A DNA stretch of 64,000 nucleotides from Dyadobacter pollutisoli (GTDB lineage: Bacteria > Bacteroidota > Bacteroidia > Cytophagales > Spirosomataceae), in assembly GCF_026625565.1 (NCBI RefSeq), contig NZ_CP112998.1, forward strand, positions 1,924,501 through 1,988,500, read 5' to 3'. The translations under genes were made by a program, and so were the position numbers. Under the pieces are notes generated by a model. It made no database searches, was not told the origin of the DNA, and was given only the letters and a program-made list of their open reading frames with translations. Numbering within the stretch: position 1 is the first letter of the stretch; the number at the start of each line of letters is the position of its first letter. Of the stretch, positions 9,218 to 17,196 are shown one piece after another.

Positions 9218-10408
9218 TTACTCAAAAAAACTGGCGCTGCCGCCGACCCAGGTAAAGTCCTTGTTGTAACGTACTCCAATCATTTCTCCCCGGCTCAATC
9301 GACTCAGACTGATCAGCAGTTCAGGTTTTGGGGCGTCGTCATTCCAACCGTACATCATGCGGATCTCACATTTGACCAGTCCGTCGGGTGCTTGAATGAC
9401 TGGCTCGTACTTGACTTTTTTTTGAAGAATATAGTTCTCAGGATCATTCAATGCGACAAGATCTGCCTCCGTAATATGCAGCTGCACGCCAGAGCCGGCG
9501 AAGGAGAACAGCGGTTTCAAGACATAATTTTCAAGGTCTGCCGGAAACTGACCATTGTAATCGCTGACGAATTGTGTCTCAGGTATAAAACGGTTTTTCA
9601 AAAATGGCATTGAAAATTTACTGATCCTGAAAAACCAGTTAGGATGTCCTACCCACGTCACATCTACCTCATCCGTGAAATGATAGCTGGTTTCCAGGTC
9701 GGGGTAATTCAGTAAATCATCAAAAATGAGACGGTTATAAATACGTTTTACCTGAATTTTGCGACCGTCTTTCTCATAGTAAAGCTTTTTGCCTTCCAGG
9801 ATCAGTTTGGTATAGCATACCGCCTTGACGCCCAACATTTGCTCAGTAACCGCAAAGTCAATCCTGGTCTTCTGTTTTTCCGGGAAAATTTCAAGAAGGA
9901 TTACCTGCTCAGGATTCTCACCGGCCAGGATTAATGATTTGAGCTTTGCTATGTAACCTTCATATTGATCGGGGCCAAAGGCATATTGAAAGTAGTCGGC
10001 TATGGTGAAAAATTTCCTGAACGATTCAGACAGAAATGCCTGGTAACCGAAAATGGATGGAAAGCCTTGTAATTCAATGAGCTGCGGTACCAATTCGCCA
10101 TTATCATCTTTGCAAATGGCATAGTCGATCGCCAGAAATGAAGTATGTACATTCTCGCCTGGCACCGATTGCCCGGTAGGAACTGCCCGGTCGGTTTTTG
10201 CTTTGAAATCCGGTGAAAGCAATGTTGCTATAATCTCTTCGGAGGCCTGATTGATCTTCTCTTTCAGTTCTCTCGGCACGAACACCGGAGTTTCCGCGAC
10301 CCGAAAATCCAGCTGTCCGGGAAATGCTTCTTCAATGGATTTTACAAAATCCGCGTATTTGCTTTCGGTGAAAGAACCGTTAAATGCTTCACGGGCTTCC
10401 TTATGCAT
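9218..10408 (-). CDS. ATP-grasp-like (glutathionylspermidine-synthase-like) protein of the amidoligase cluster
   Basis: A 396-residue protein with no family I can name with certainty. The C-terminal third has the look of an ATP-grasp nucleotide site: YVLKPLFSFAGSG (residues 295-307, candidate ATP lysine K298), YILQKKV (326-332) and CEIRMMYGW (347-355). A basic block, RIYNRLIFDDL (222-232), precedes it. This order is reminiscent of glutathionylspermidine synthase and circularly permuted ATP-grasp enzymes, which form amide bonds with ATP. Its start overlaps the end of the amidotransferase gene by 8 nt, suggesting coupled translation and a joint reaction. A fold comparison would be decisive. Confidence 0.6.
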   Translation of the reverse strand: MHKEAREAFNGSFTESKYADFVKSIEEAFPGQLDFRVAETPVFVPRELKEKINQASEEIIATLLSPDFKAKTDRAVPTGQSVPGENVHTSFLAIDYAICKDDNGELVPQLIELQGFPSIFGYQAFLSESFRKFFTIADYFQYAFGPDQYEGYIAKLKSLILAGENPEQVILLEIFPEKQKTRIDFAVTEQMLGVKAVCYTKLILEGKKLYYEKDGRKIQVKRIYNRLIFDDLLNYPDLETSYHFTDEVDVTWVGHPNWFFRISKFSMPFLKNRFIPETQFVSDYNGQFPADLENYVLKPLFSFAGSGVQLHITEADLVALNDPENYILQKKVKYEPVIQAPDGLVKCEIRMMYGWNDDAPKPELLISLSRLSRGEMIGVRYNKDFTWVGGSASFFE

Positions 10409-11243
10409 AGGCCGGTGCGAAAGTTTTGTTCAATGCGTTTTTCAGGAACATCGGGATTACGACTGACTCCGTCATGAGTATTTTATCAGGATCGTTCAGG
10501 TGCTCGATCATGTCGTTGTATTTGGCTTCTCCGTGAGCCGAAATGATGGCTGTTTTTTTGTCTTCTCTTAAAAAGTATCGCAGCATTCCTTCCGCATCCG
10601 CCTCGGGATGGAATTGGGTGCCCACGATTTCATTCGCAAAACGAATGGCCATCACTGCTCTTTCAAGCGGGACGTGCGGACGGATTTTTTCAAGGCAAAG
10701 TAATTTAGCGCCCATATTTTCGAGCATAAACTGGTTGGGCTGGGTAACCTGAAAATCCCTTGAATCCACGATCCAGAATGGGTCGGTGAGTGCATTCAAT
10801 AATGGGTCTTTTCTTCCCAAAGAGGTTTTATGCACAGGGAATGTACCAAATGACGTCTTTCTTCTTTTGCTCACACCAGCCAGTTGCCAGTGAATGCAGG
10901 CCATTTGAAAAGAATGGCATATCAGGAACAAATGCTTTTTGGTACGGTTCTGACGTTTGGCATTGAATTGAAGAAGCTGATCCAAAAAGCCGAAAAACTT
11001 CTTTTCCCACGTCTCGCCGACAGGGGAGGGGTTACCGGGGCCGCCACTTGAAATGTAAGCGTCAAATTCCATCCCCGGAACTTCGAGTTTTTGCCTCACA
11101 TCAAAAATCGTGTATTCAACGGGCACACCTTCGGTCGCTCCGAAAGCGGTAATAATTTTCTTAATACAACGCATCCCTTCGTTGTCGTGCCCGTTGTACA
11201 TGTCCAGAATGGCGATCCGGAAATGTCTGTTGTGATTGGTCAT
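10401..11243 (-). CDS. class I glutamine amidotransferase-like protein
   Basis: A 280-residue GATase1-fold protein. The nucleophile elbow LICHSFQMAC places the catalytic Cys at residue 109, and the His-x-Glu pair is GTQFHPEAD (H212, E214), so the full triad is present. An oxyanion segment SSGGPGNP lies at 66-73. Such domains release ammonia from glutamine or act on gamma-glutamyl compounds; no synthetase partner domain is fused. The last 8 nt overlap the ATP-grasp-like gene, and a 129-bp gap upstream separates it from the GCS2 gene, enough for its own promoter. It is inferred to supply ammonia to, or cleave a product of, the neighbouring ligases. Confidence 0.8.
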   Translation of the reverse strand: MTNHNRHFRIAILDMYNGHDNEGMRCIKKIITAFGATEGVPVEYTIFDVRQKLEVPGMEFDAYISSGGPGNPSPVGETWEKKFFGFLDQLLQFNAKRQNRTKKHLFLICHSFQMACIHWQLAGVSKRRKTSFGTFPVHKTSLGRKDPLLNALTDPFWIVDSRDFQVTQPNQFMLENMGAKLLCLEKIRPHVPLERAVMAIRFANEIVGTQFHPEADAEGMLRYFLREDKKTAIISAHGEAKYNDMIEHLNDPDKILMTESVVIPMFLKNALNKTFAPAYA

Positions 11244-11372
11244 CTTGGTAGTACTGAGCGTTTTTGCGATCAGCTTTATCTTTTATAAATTTTTTTAAGA
11301 ATTGGGTAAAAGTTAAAACAACGTTTATGACTATTAGTTCGGTTTCGACAAAAAACCTGTGTTATTTTCTGC

Positions 11373-12473
11373 TTAATCCAAACCTATCCTGGTTTCGGCC
11401 ACAATGTAGTCGACCACTGCATTCATACTGCCAGTTTCCTCGAATACAGCCAGTTGTCTGTCGGCGCCGGTGCCCATTTCCATGATTTGATGAATGTAGT
11501 CAATTTCTTTTCTGCTGCCCAGCTCATCCACCACATCGTCTATAAATTCAAGCAATTCCGCTACCAGGATTTTGTACTCGACTTCTTCCTGTTTGCCAAA
11601 ATCAATGAGCTTTCCGTGAATTCCATAGCGCGCCGCACGCCATTTGTTTTCGTTGATCAGCATCCGGTGATAGGGACGGAAACTGAGGTTCATGCGGTGT
11701 AGTTTATGGATTTTAGCTACCAGGGCCTGCATAATCGCCGCCAGGCAAATCGTTTCGTCCGTACGCATAGGTACATCGCACATCCTGAACTCAATGGTGT
11801 TGAAAAAAGGATGCACGCGAATGTCCCACCAGATTTTTTTGCCATTGTCAATGCATTTGGTCTTGATCAGCAGATTGACGTATTCATCATATTCCGACGC
11901 GCTGGAAAAGAAATCGGGGATACCGGTCCTTGGGAATTTATCAAAAACCTTTGACCTGTATGATTTAAAACCAGTGTTACGCCCGCACCAGAAAGGAGAA
12001 TTGGTCGAAAGCGCGTAAATGTGGGGCAGAAAGTACCGTACCGCGTTCATAATCTGGATTCCTTCATTGCGCGTCTCGATACCAACATGCACGTGCAGCC
12101 CAAAAATAAGGTTACCGCGCGCGACGTCCCGCATTTCGTCGATGATCTCATCATACCTCGGATCCGGTGTGATCAGCTGCTCCACCCAGTCGGCGAAAGG
12201 ATGGGTACCTGCCGCTGCAACCTGCAAGTTCTGCTTTTCGGCCAGATCCAGGATCATTTTCCTCAGATAAGTAACCTCTTCACGCGCCTCCTGAATGTTG
12301 TGGCAAATGTTGGTACCCACTTCTACCACAGCCTGATGCATTTCAGCCTTAACGCGCTCTTTTAATGTTATTTTTCCATCCTCCACAAGCTTGGACATGT
12401 GCGACCGCAAATTGCGGGTAACCGGATCTATGGTTTGAAACTCTTCTTCAATTCCCAGTGTGAAAGTGGCCAT
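11373..12473 (-). CDS. GCS2 / YbdK-family carboxylate-amine ligase
   Basis: A 366-residue enzyme of the gamma-glutamylcysteine-synthetase type 2 family (glutamine-synthetase-like fold). Diagnostic motifs are LGIEEEFQTID near the N-terminus (metal-binding glutamates), FGLHVHVGI (residues 124-132) and TIEFRMCDVP in the second half. The family joins a carboxylate, often glutamate, to an amine using ATP; YbdK itself has weak gamma-glutamylcysteine ligase activity. It lies 25 bp downstream of an ATP-grasp ligase and upstream of an amidotransferase, a combination pointing to a dedicated peptide or amide product and not general glutathione synthesis. Confidence 0.9.
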   Translation of the reverse strand: MATFTLGIEEEFQTIDPVTRNLRSHMSKLVEDGKITLKERVKAEMHQAVVEVGTNICHNIQEAREEVTYLRKMILDLAEKQNLQVAAAGTHPFADWVEQLITPDPRYDEIIDEMRDVARGNLIFGLHVHVGIETRNEGIQIMNAVRYFLPHIYALSTNSPFWCGRNTGFKSYRSKVFDKFPRTGIPDFFSSASEYDEYVNLLIKTKCIDNGKKIWWDIRVHPFFNTIEFRMCDVPMRTDETICLAAIMQALVAKIHKLHRMNLSFRPYHRMLINENKWRAARYGIHGKLIDFGKQEEVEYKILVAELLEFIDDVVDELGSRKEIDYIHQIMEMGTGADRQLAVFEETGSMNAVVDYIVAETRIGLD

Positions 12474-12498
12474 ATCGGAACCTGTGGTGATACAAATG

Positions 12499-13692
12499 TT
12501 ATGATTTCTTGATCTTGGAGTTTTTGGCAGGAGCTTTGGTAACTGCTGCTTTTTTGGTTGGAATCTTGGGCTCTGGCTCAGCCACTGGCTCCGGCGCTTT
12601 CGCAGTAGCAGCTTTTGTGGCTTTTTTAGGAGTAACTGCTTTTACTTTAACCTCTTTGGCAGTGTCTACCGGTGGGGTAGCTACTGGTTCTGGTTCCACA
12701 GCCACTGGTTGGGCGACCGCAGGTACAGGAGCAACGGCTGGAATACTCACAGCATCATTGATAAATGACCCCCAGGTAAGGTTAGTCTGGCCGGGAATCT
12801 GCTTTTTAGCACGCTCGATGGCCATATTGGCTGCGGCTTCCACTACCCATTCAAAATTATCGGGGCCAACGGAATAGATATCTGCGTCGGGCGCTGGATT
12901 GCAGAAATCGATTGCGATGGGTATGCCGTCGCGTACGGCGAATTCGACCGTATTGAAATCGTAGCCTAGGGCTACATTCAGTTTCAATGTGTAATCTCTG
13001 ATTGTTTCAAGCAGTTTTTCGCGGGCTTCTCCCGTCGTTTTCATTTCAGTAGCATACCGCAAATGGTGCGGGTTACGCGGCTCGTAAGGCATGATGAGCA
13101 CATCTTTTTGGCCGATACAGTAACAACGGAAGTAATCTTCGAACTCGATTTCCTCCTGCAACATCATCACCAGCTGCCCCGTTTCCTCATGTTTGTGCCA
13201 CATATCCTGCGGGTTAACCACTTTGTAAACGCTTTTCCAGCCACCGCCATCATGCGGTTTCATATAGGCAGGGAAACCGACGTACTGAAATATCTCTTCC
13301 CAGGCCATTGGAAAAGCCAGGTTACGGAACGAAGTTTCGGAAGTATTCTCTGGACGCTGTTTTGAAGGCAACAAAACGGTTTTAGGGACCGGTACCCCGA
13401 TTTTTTCCGCTAATGCATTGTTGAAAAACTTTTCATCGGCGCTCCACCAAAACGGGTTGTTGATCACCGCTGTACCGGATATAGCTGCATTCTTGAGAAA
13501 AGCCCTGTAAAATGGTACGTCCTGTGAAATCCGGTCGATAATGACCGCGTACTCGGTCGGTCCGGCCTGAATTACTTTGTCAATAGTTACTGCCTCTGCT
13601 ATGATCCCGCTTTCTCCTTTGCTGTTGACTCTTTCAATAAATGCGTTTGGAAAAGTGTTTTCCATTCCGAACAAAATTCCAATTTTTTTCAT
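12499..13692 (-). CDS. ATP-grasp ligase with a Lys/Ala/Pro-rich C-terminal tail
   Basis: A 397-residue protein. Residues 1-310 form a D-Ala-D-Ala-ligase-like ATP-grasp core: pre-ATP-grasp strands at the start (KKIGILFGME), the glycine-rich loop AYMKPHDGGGW (142-152), the linker strand MMLQEEIEF (176-184) and the metal-binding NTVEFAVRDGIPIAIDFCNP (247-266). Residues 318-397 are low complexity: first acidic Pro/Val/Ala repeats, then a basic Lys/Ala stretch ending KNSKIKKS, similar in composition to histone-H1-like bacterial tails. Such tails can bind nucleic acid or act as tethers; that is inference. It sits between an esterase gene (32 bp) and the GCS2 gene (25 bp), probably in one operon. 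Confidence 0.82.
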   Translation of the reverse strand: MKKIGILFGMENTFPNAFIERVNSKGESGIIAEAVTIDKVIQAGPTEYAVIIDRISQDVPFYRAFLKNAAISGTAVINNPFWWSADEKFFNNALAEKIGVPVPKTVLLPSKQRPENTSETSFRNLAFPMAWEEIFQYVGFPAYMKPHDGGGWKSVYKVVNPQDMWHKHEETGQLVMMLQEEIEFEDYFRCYCIGQKDVLIMPYEPRNPHHLRYATEMKTTGEAREKLLETIRDYTLKLNVALGYDFNTVEFAVRDGIPIAIDFCNPAPDADIYSVGPDNFEWVVEAAANMAIERAKKQIPGQTNLTWGSFINDAVSIPAVAPVPAVAQPVAVEPEPVATPPVDTAKEVKVKAVTPKKATKAATAKAPEPVAEPEPKIPTKKAAVTKAPAKNSKIKKS

Positions 13693-13724
13693 AGTCTGGT
13701 TTCTGTTTTGTTTTTACTTAATTC

Positions 13725-14432
13725 TTAGAGGATTCTTGACAGGTAATCGGGGAACATTTTATTCCAAAGTGGCCAGTCATGTTTTTCCCAGCCGCGGATA
13801 TCAAGCCAGTGGTCGATTCCGTTGGCACTCAAAATGCCGGACATTTTAATGTTGCTATCTAGGCAAATGTCCCACTCGGAGGTGCCCAGTACGATTTTCA
13901 TGTGCCCGTAACGCCAGCCCTGTTCATTAGGCATGAAATCGATAGGGTTATTGAAATAGACGGTATCATCATAAAAGCCGTCGGTAAAGCTCCGGATATC
14001 GAAAGCGCCGCTCATGCTCACAAGATACGCCACCTGGTCGGGGTGTTTGAATGCGAAATTAGCAGCATGAAAACCGCCGAAGCTGCAACCCGCAACCCCG
14101 ATCTTGCCGACATTACATTCATTCCTTATATAAGGTACCAGCTCATTGTTCAAAAATTTGTCATACTGTACGTGGTTCAAAACCCGGTACTGAGGGTTGA
14201 GATGCTTGGCATACCACGATTCTGAATCAATGGAATCGACACAATAGATTTTGTATTTTCCTGAGTCGACCAATGCTCTCACAGACTCGATCAGACCCAT
14301 GTCTTTGGCCTGGTAATAGCGTCCGAGCGTTGTTGGAAAAAGTAGAATTGGATAACCCCAGCTGCCGTAGACAAGCATGTCAACATCCCTATCGAGATGA
14401 TGAGAGTAGTATTTAATATGCTTCTCTTCCAA
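13725..14432 (-). CDS. alpha/beta-hydrolase esterase of the amidoligase cluster
   Basis: An esterase-family protein. The nucleophile elbow is GCSFGG with strand VGKIGVAG before it, the acid residue probably lies in GTSEWD, and the histidine in WEKHDWP near the C-terminus, giving a full triad. I chose the TTG at 14432 because the segment EEKHIKYYSHHLDRDVDMLVYG is where this family usually begins. An ATG at 14480 would add 16 hydrophobic residues from an AT-rich, promoter-like stretch and is the main alternative. The gene is first in the co-directional cluster, 32 bp before the ATP-grasp ligase, and may hydrolyse an ester, thioester or peptide product. Confidence 0.78.
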   Translation of the reverse strand: MEEKHIKYYSHHLDRDVDMLVYGSWGYPILLFPTTLGRYYQAKDMGLIESVRALVDSGKYKIYCVDSIDSESWYAKHLNPQYRVLNHVQYDKFLNNELVPYIRNECNVGKIGVAGCSFGGFHAANFAFKHPDQVAYLVSMSGAFDIRSFTDGFYDDTVYFNNPIDFMPNEQGWRYGHMKIVLGTSEWDICLDSNIKMSGILSANGIDHWLDIRGWEKHDWPLWNKMFPDYLSRIL

Positions 14433-14533
14433 ATGGCGGGCGTTTAATATTTGACAAATGAAATATACAAAACAAATCATAGGAAGCAAATTAATAACTT
14501 GCAGGTTTCAATTCCGTTATTATCCCCAGGCAA

Positions 14534-15337
14534 GTGAGTTTGAATTCTTCCAGTTCGCAGATTTTATCATCCATCCAATACGTTCATTCGACTTTCCTGG
14601 ACAGGGAAGTGACCATTTCCGTGTTGCTTCCTGCCGCGTATGATCCGGTTCGGCTCTACCCATTGCTGCTGTTTAATGATGGTCAGGATTTTGAAGCCCT
14701 GGGTATGGCTGCATTGTTGGAGCGGCTTTCCGGCAAGCCGTTTATAGTAGTTGGCATACACGCAAATCATGACCGGATCTATGAATACGGTACATCGGTT
14801 CAGCCCGATTATGCCGACAGGGGGAACAAAGCTGGCGCAACCACTAGCTTCGTTTTGCAAGAGTTGCTTCCATTTTTGAAAAATCATTATAACATTAAAA
14901 TGTCCGGCATTACTCACGCAGGTTTTTCGCTTGGCGGTTTGATGGCGCTGGACATTGTATGGAACCATCCTGACATATTTTCAGCGGCTGGTGTATTTTC
15001 CGGTGCGTTGTGGTGGAGGCAAAAAGCACTAAATGAAGGTTATAGCGATTCCGACCGGATCATGCATCGCCAGATACGGAACTCGGCAGCAAAACCGGGA
15101 CTGAGATTCTGGTTTCAATGTGGTAGCCTCGACGAATACGATGACCGCGACGGTGATGGGGTCATAGACTCCATTCAGGATACATTGGAGTGCATCGCTG
15201 AACTGGAACGAAAAGGATATGGGTGGAACAAAGAAGTTTTTTATCTGGAAGTGGCGGAAGGTAGGCATAACCCGCAAACCTGGGCCACAGTGCTGCCCGA
15301 CTTTTTGGAATGGATGTCGGGCATTGACCAGGAATAA
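14534..15337 (+). CDS. enterochelin-esterase-like alpha/beta hydrolase
   Basis: A 267-residue esterase D/enterochelin-esterase-like protein, divergent from the first esterase. It has the opening strands with FLDREVTISVLLP, a product-site segment LLLFNDGQD, the nucleophile elbow GFSLGG (context THAGFSLGGLMAL), an acid residue in GSLDEYDDRDGDG and the histidine in EGRHNPQTW. The Asp-rich DDRDGDGV loop could bind calcium. The start used is GTG at 14534, since no in-frame ATG lies nearby. The stop abuts the stop of the acyl-CoA reductase gene with no intervening base. Confidence 0.82.
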   Translation: MSLNSSSSQILSSIQYVHSTFLDREVTISVLLPAAYDPVRLYPLLLFNDGQDFEALGMAALLERLSGKPFIVVGIHANHDRIYEYGTSVQPDYADRGNKAGATTSFVLQELLPFLKNHYNIKMSGITHAGFSLGGLMALDIVWNHPDIFSAAGVFSGALWWRQKALNEGYSDSDRIMHRQIRNSAAKPGLRFWFQCGSLDEYDDRDGDGVIDSIQDTLECIAELERKGYGWNKEVFYLEVAEGRHNPQTWATVLPDFLEWMSGIDQE

Positions 15338-16360
15338 TTATAAGCCGGATAGAAACGCCATCGTGTCTACCGAGTCAGCATAGTCGGAAAGGCCGGGCTG
15401 CTGGGCGGTTCCCGGTGGGAGCAAGCCTGGGATATTGACTGCGCTGGTACCGACTACACATTGAATTTGATCCTCATTTTCTGCTATAAGTGCCTGCACC
15501 TCTCTCAAAGAGCCGTATGTTTCATAATGAAGCACACTGATCGCAGAAACCAGAGACCTGCTTTCGGTGATCAGCAGAAAACCATTGTCAAAATGGGGTA
15601 CCCGGTTGACCAGGAAAATGGATTTGTTGTATTCGTAGTTGTTGAAGTATTTGTGGTGGTTCAGATAATCTGCTGAGACCTCCTCGACAGACTCGTAGAA
15701 CTTGGTAAAGTCATATCCTTCAGGGACATATAGCTTGGAAACATTGCGGCATCCCAGCCCAAAGTATTGAAATACATCCCTGCCCAGGTTTTTTAATTCT
15801 TCCACGCTTTCGTTACCGGTCAGGATAGCGATCGATGTGCGGTTTTTGCGGATGATATTGGGTTTTTTAGCGAAATAGTAATGAAAGTACCGGGCTGTGT
15901 TATTGCTTCCCGTCGCAATATATGCATCCGATGCATTGAGGCGTTCTGCGAATTGAATGCACTTTTTAAATTCCGGTTCAATAGAGATCAGTGCATTCAG
16001 GATCGCGCGGATGAGCATTTCGTCGTCCGAGCTGGGCTTTACCAGCAGCGTATGGCCGCTGATCAGCACACACAATGCGTCGTGAAAACCTACGGCGGGT
16101 ATATTGCCGGCCATCACTACCCCAATTTTTTGGAAAGACGAGGGCTCGGAATATTGCCCGGCCCATTCGCGCAACGCTTCTTCATTAAGATATGATGTAG
16201 CGATTGCGCGCAACGACATGGCTACATTAGACGGCGTAAACCAGTTATTTTTGCTTCTGGCAGCGGCAATCCAGTCTTCAATAAGCTGCTCGTTTTCGGT
16301 GTCGGTGATGAATTTGCCAAGATTTATAAACGCGTTTATTCTCTTAATTCTTGATATCAT
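15338..16360 (-). CDS. LuxC-type acyl-CoA reductase
   Basis: A 340-residue protein of the LuxC/acyl-CoA reductase family, an aldehyde-dehydrogenase-fold enzyme that reduces fatty acyl-CoA to aldehyde with NADPH. The candidate nucleophile is the Cys in FGLGCRNVSKLYVP, and the nucleotide-binding side includes MAGNIPAVGFHD and IATGSNNTARYF. It is shorter than LuxC of luminous bacteria, as is usual for the Bacteroidota branch. No luciferase or LuxD/LuxE gene is nearby. It is divergent from a two-cluster ferredoxin gene (129 bp between the starts), a pairing I recall as recurrent in this phylum, so the ferredoxin may serve the same pathway. Confidence 0.85.
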   Translation of the reverse strand: MISRIKRINAFINLGKFITDTENEQLIEDWIAAARSKNNWFTPSNVAMSLRAIATSYLNEEALREWAGQYSEPSSFQKIGVVMAGNIPAVGFHDALCVLISGHTLLVKPSSDDEMLIRAILNALISIEPEFKKCIQFAERLNASDAYIATGSNNTARYFHYYFAKKPNIIRKNRTSIAILTGNESVEELKNLGRDVFQYFGLGCRNVSKLYVPEGYDFTKFYESVEEVSADYLNHHKYFNNYEYNKSIFLVNRVPHFDNGFLLITESRSLVSAISVLHYETYGSLREVQALIAENEDQIQCVVGTSAVNIPGLLPPGTAQQPGLSDYADSVDTMAFLSGL

Positions 16361-16412
16361 TCTAATTGAACTCTAAATAGTTTTATTGCGGGTGCTGTTT
16401 TTATTTTTCTGA

Positions 16413-16442
16413 TTGTTGGGAAACTATAAATAGTTATATTTG
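16413..16442 (+). promoter_or_regulatory. Bacteroidota-type promoter of the ferredoxin gene
   Basis: TTG (16413-16415), a 19-bp spacer, then TATATTTG (16435-16442), which matches TTG-N17-23-TAnnTTTG. The -7 element is 47 bp before the ATG. Confidence 0.65.
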
Positions 16443-16489
16443 TTACTCTAAACAGAAGAATAGCAACAAATATAAACAATCCGGCGACT

Positions 16490-16837
16490 ATGGCTATAAT
16501 GATAACCGATGAATGCATAAATTGTGGGGCGTGCGAGCCAGAGTGCCCCAACACAGCAATTTATGAAGGAGGTGTAGAATGGACTTGGGGCGATGGAACC
16601 AGTCTGGACGAAGTGGATTTTGGCGATGGCACTGTCGTAAGTGGTAAAGAAAAGCAATCCCCTGTTTCGGACGAATTTTACTATATAGTTTCTGATAAGT
16701 GTACGGAATGCGTTGGTTTTCATGAAGAGCCGCAGTGTGCAGCCGTTTGTCCGGTAGATTGCTGTGTTCCGGATCCGGATAACGAAGAAGAAGAGGAAAC
16801 GCTGCTTGCCAAAAAAGCATGGATGCACGGTGAATAA
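16490..16837 (+). CDS. two-[4Fe-4S] ferredoxin
   Basis: A 115-residue acidic ferredoxin. The first cluster motif is CINCGACEPECP (residues 9-20). The second set is CTECVGFHEEPQCAAVCP, in which the spacing between the second and third cysteines is enlarged, as in YfhL/Allochromatium-type ferredoxins, which also have a C-terminal extension. The insert between the clusters (EGGVEWTWGDG onward, about 35 residues) is acidic and longer than usual. It is probably a low-potential electron carrier in the cytoplasm. It has its own promoter and terminator, so it is monocistronic. Confidence 0.93.
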   Translation: MAIMITDECINCGACEPECPNTAIYEGGVEWTWGDGTSLDEVDFGDGTVVSGKEKQSPVSDEFYYIVSDKCTECVGFHEEPQCAAVCPVDCCVPDPDNEEEEETLLAKKAWMHGE

Positions 16838-16874
16838 AACGTGTTGACCAAATAAGATTTTGAAGCCCAGATGG

Positions 16875-16903
16875 AAGCCCCGCTACAAGCGGGGCTTTTT
16901 TTT
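16875..16903 (+). terminator. intrinsic terminator of the ferredoxin gene
   Basis: Nine-bp stem AAGCCCCGC/GCGGGGCTT with loop TACAA followed by a T8 run. Confidence 0.92.
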
Positions 16904-16972
16904 GCCCTTACCTTTTCTAAAATGTCATTATAATAATAAAATTTCTTAATAAGTATAACCATCAGCTGTTTA

Positions 16973-17008
16973 TAATATTCTGTTTATTGGATCATATACA
17001 GAATATTA
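16973..17008. promoter_or_regulatory. dyad TAATATTCTG-N16-CAGAATATTA, putative nitrogen-regulator site
   Basis: Perfect 10-bp arms at 16973-16982 and 16999-17008. The right half with its flank, CATATACAGAATATTA (16993-17008), recurs with one mismatch at 27635-27650 upstream of the eukaryotic-type glutamine synthetase gene. The dyad lies about 190-225 bp before the porin start and 105-140 bp before the candidate -7 element. Confidence 0.5.
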
Positions 17009-17112
17009 ATTTTCAATGTAAAAGGTCGTTTTTGACCATTTTATGTTTATAAAACGATAAAAAAGAGTAAAAAATCATGATAATTGTATTTTTTTATATA
17101 AAAACAACTGAT

Positions 17113-17120
17113 TATATTTG
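17113..17120 (+). promoter_or_regulatory. TAnnTTTG -7 element of the porin-amt genes
   Basis: TATATTTG matches the Bacteroidota -7 consensus 76 bp before the porin ATG. The nearest upstream TTG (17084-17086) leaves a 26-bp spacer, a little long. Confidence 0.45.
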
Positions 17121-17196
17121 ATAAATATAATTTAAGTACAATATTTGATCCAGTAATACAGCCGGAGAGTAATATTAACTTAAACAGAATATAATT

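Larger units (their letters stand above)
16904..17196. other. AT-rich regulatory region upstream of the porin-amt genes
   Basis: No coding frame is visible. It holds a dyad (16973-17008), one TATATTTG element (17113-17120), poly-A/T tracts around 17040-17100 and a further ACAGAATATA copy at 17183-17192 just before the start codon. Confidence 0.6.

Noticed and set aside
12509..12877. Plus-strand frame with hydrophobic Gly/Ala/Val-rich translation resembling a membrane protein
   Set aside because: It is the antisense reading of the Lys/Ala/Pro-rich tail of the ATP-grasp ligase; the hydrophobicity is a by-product of that codon composition.
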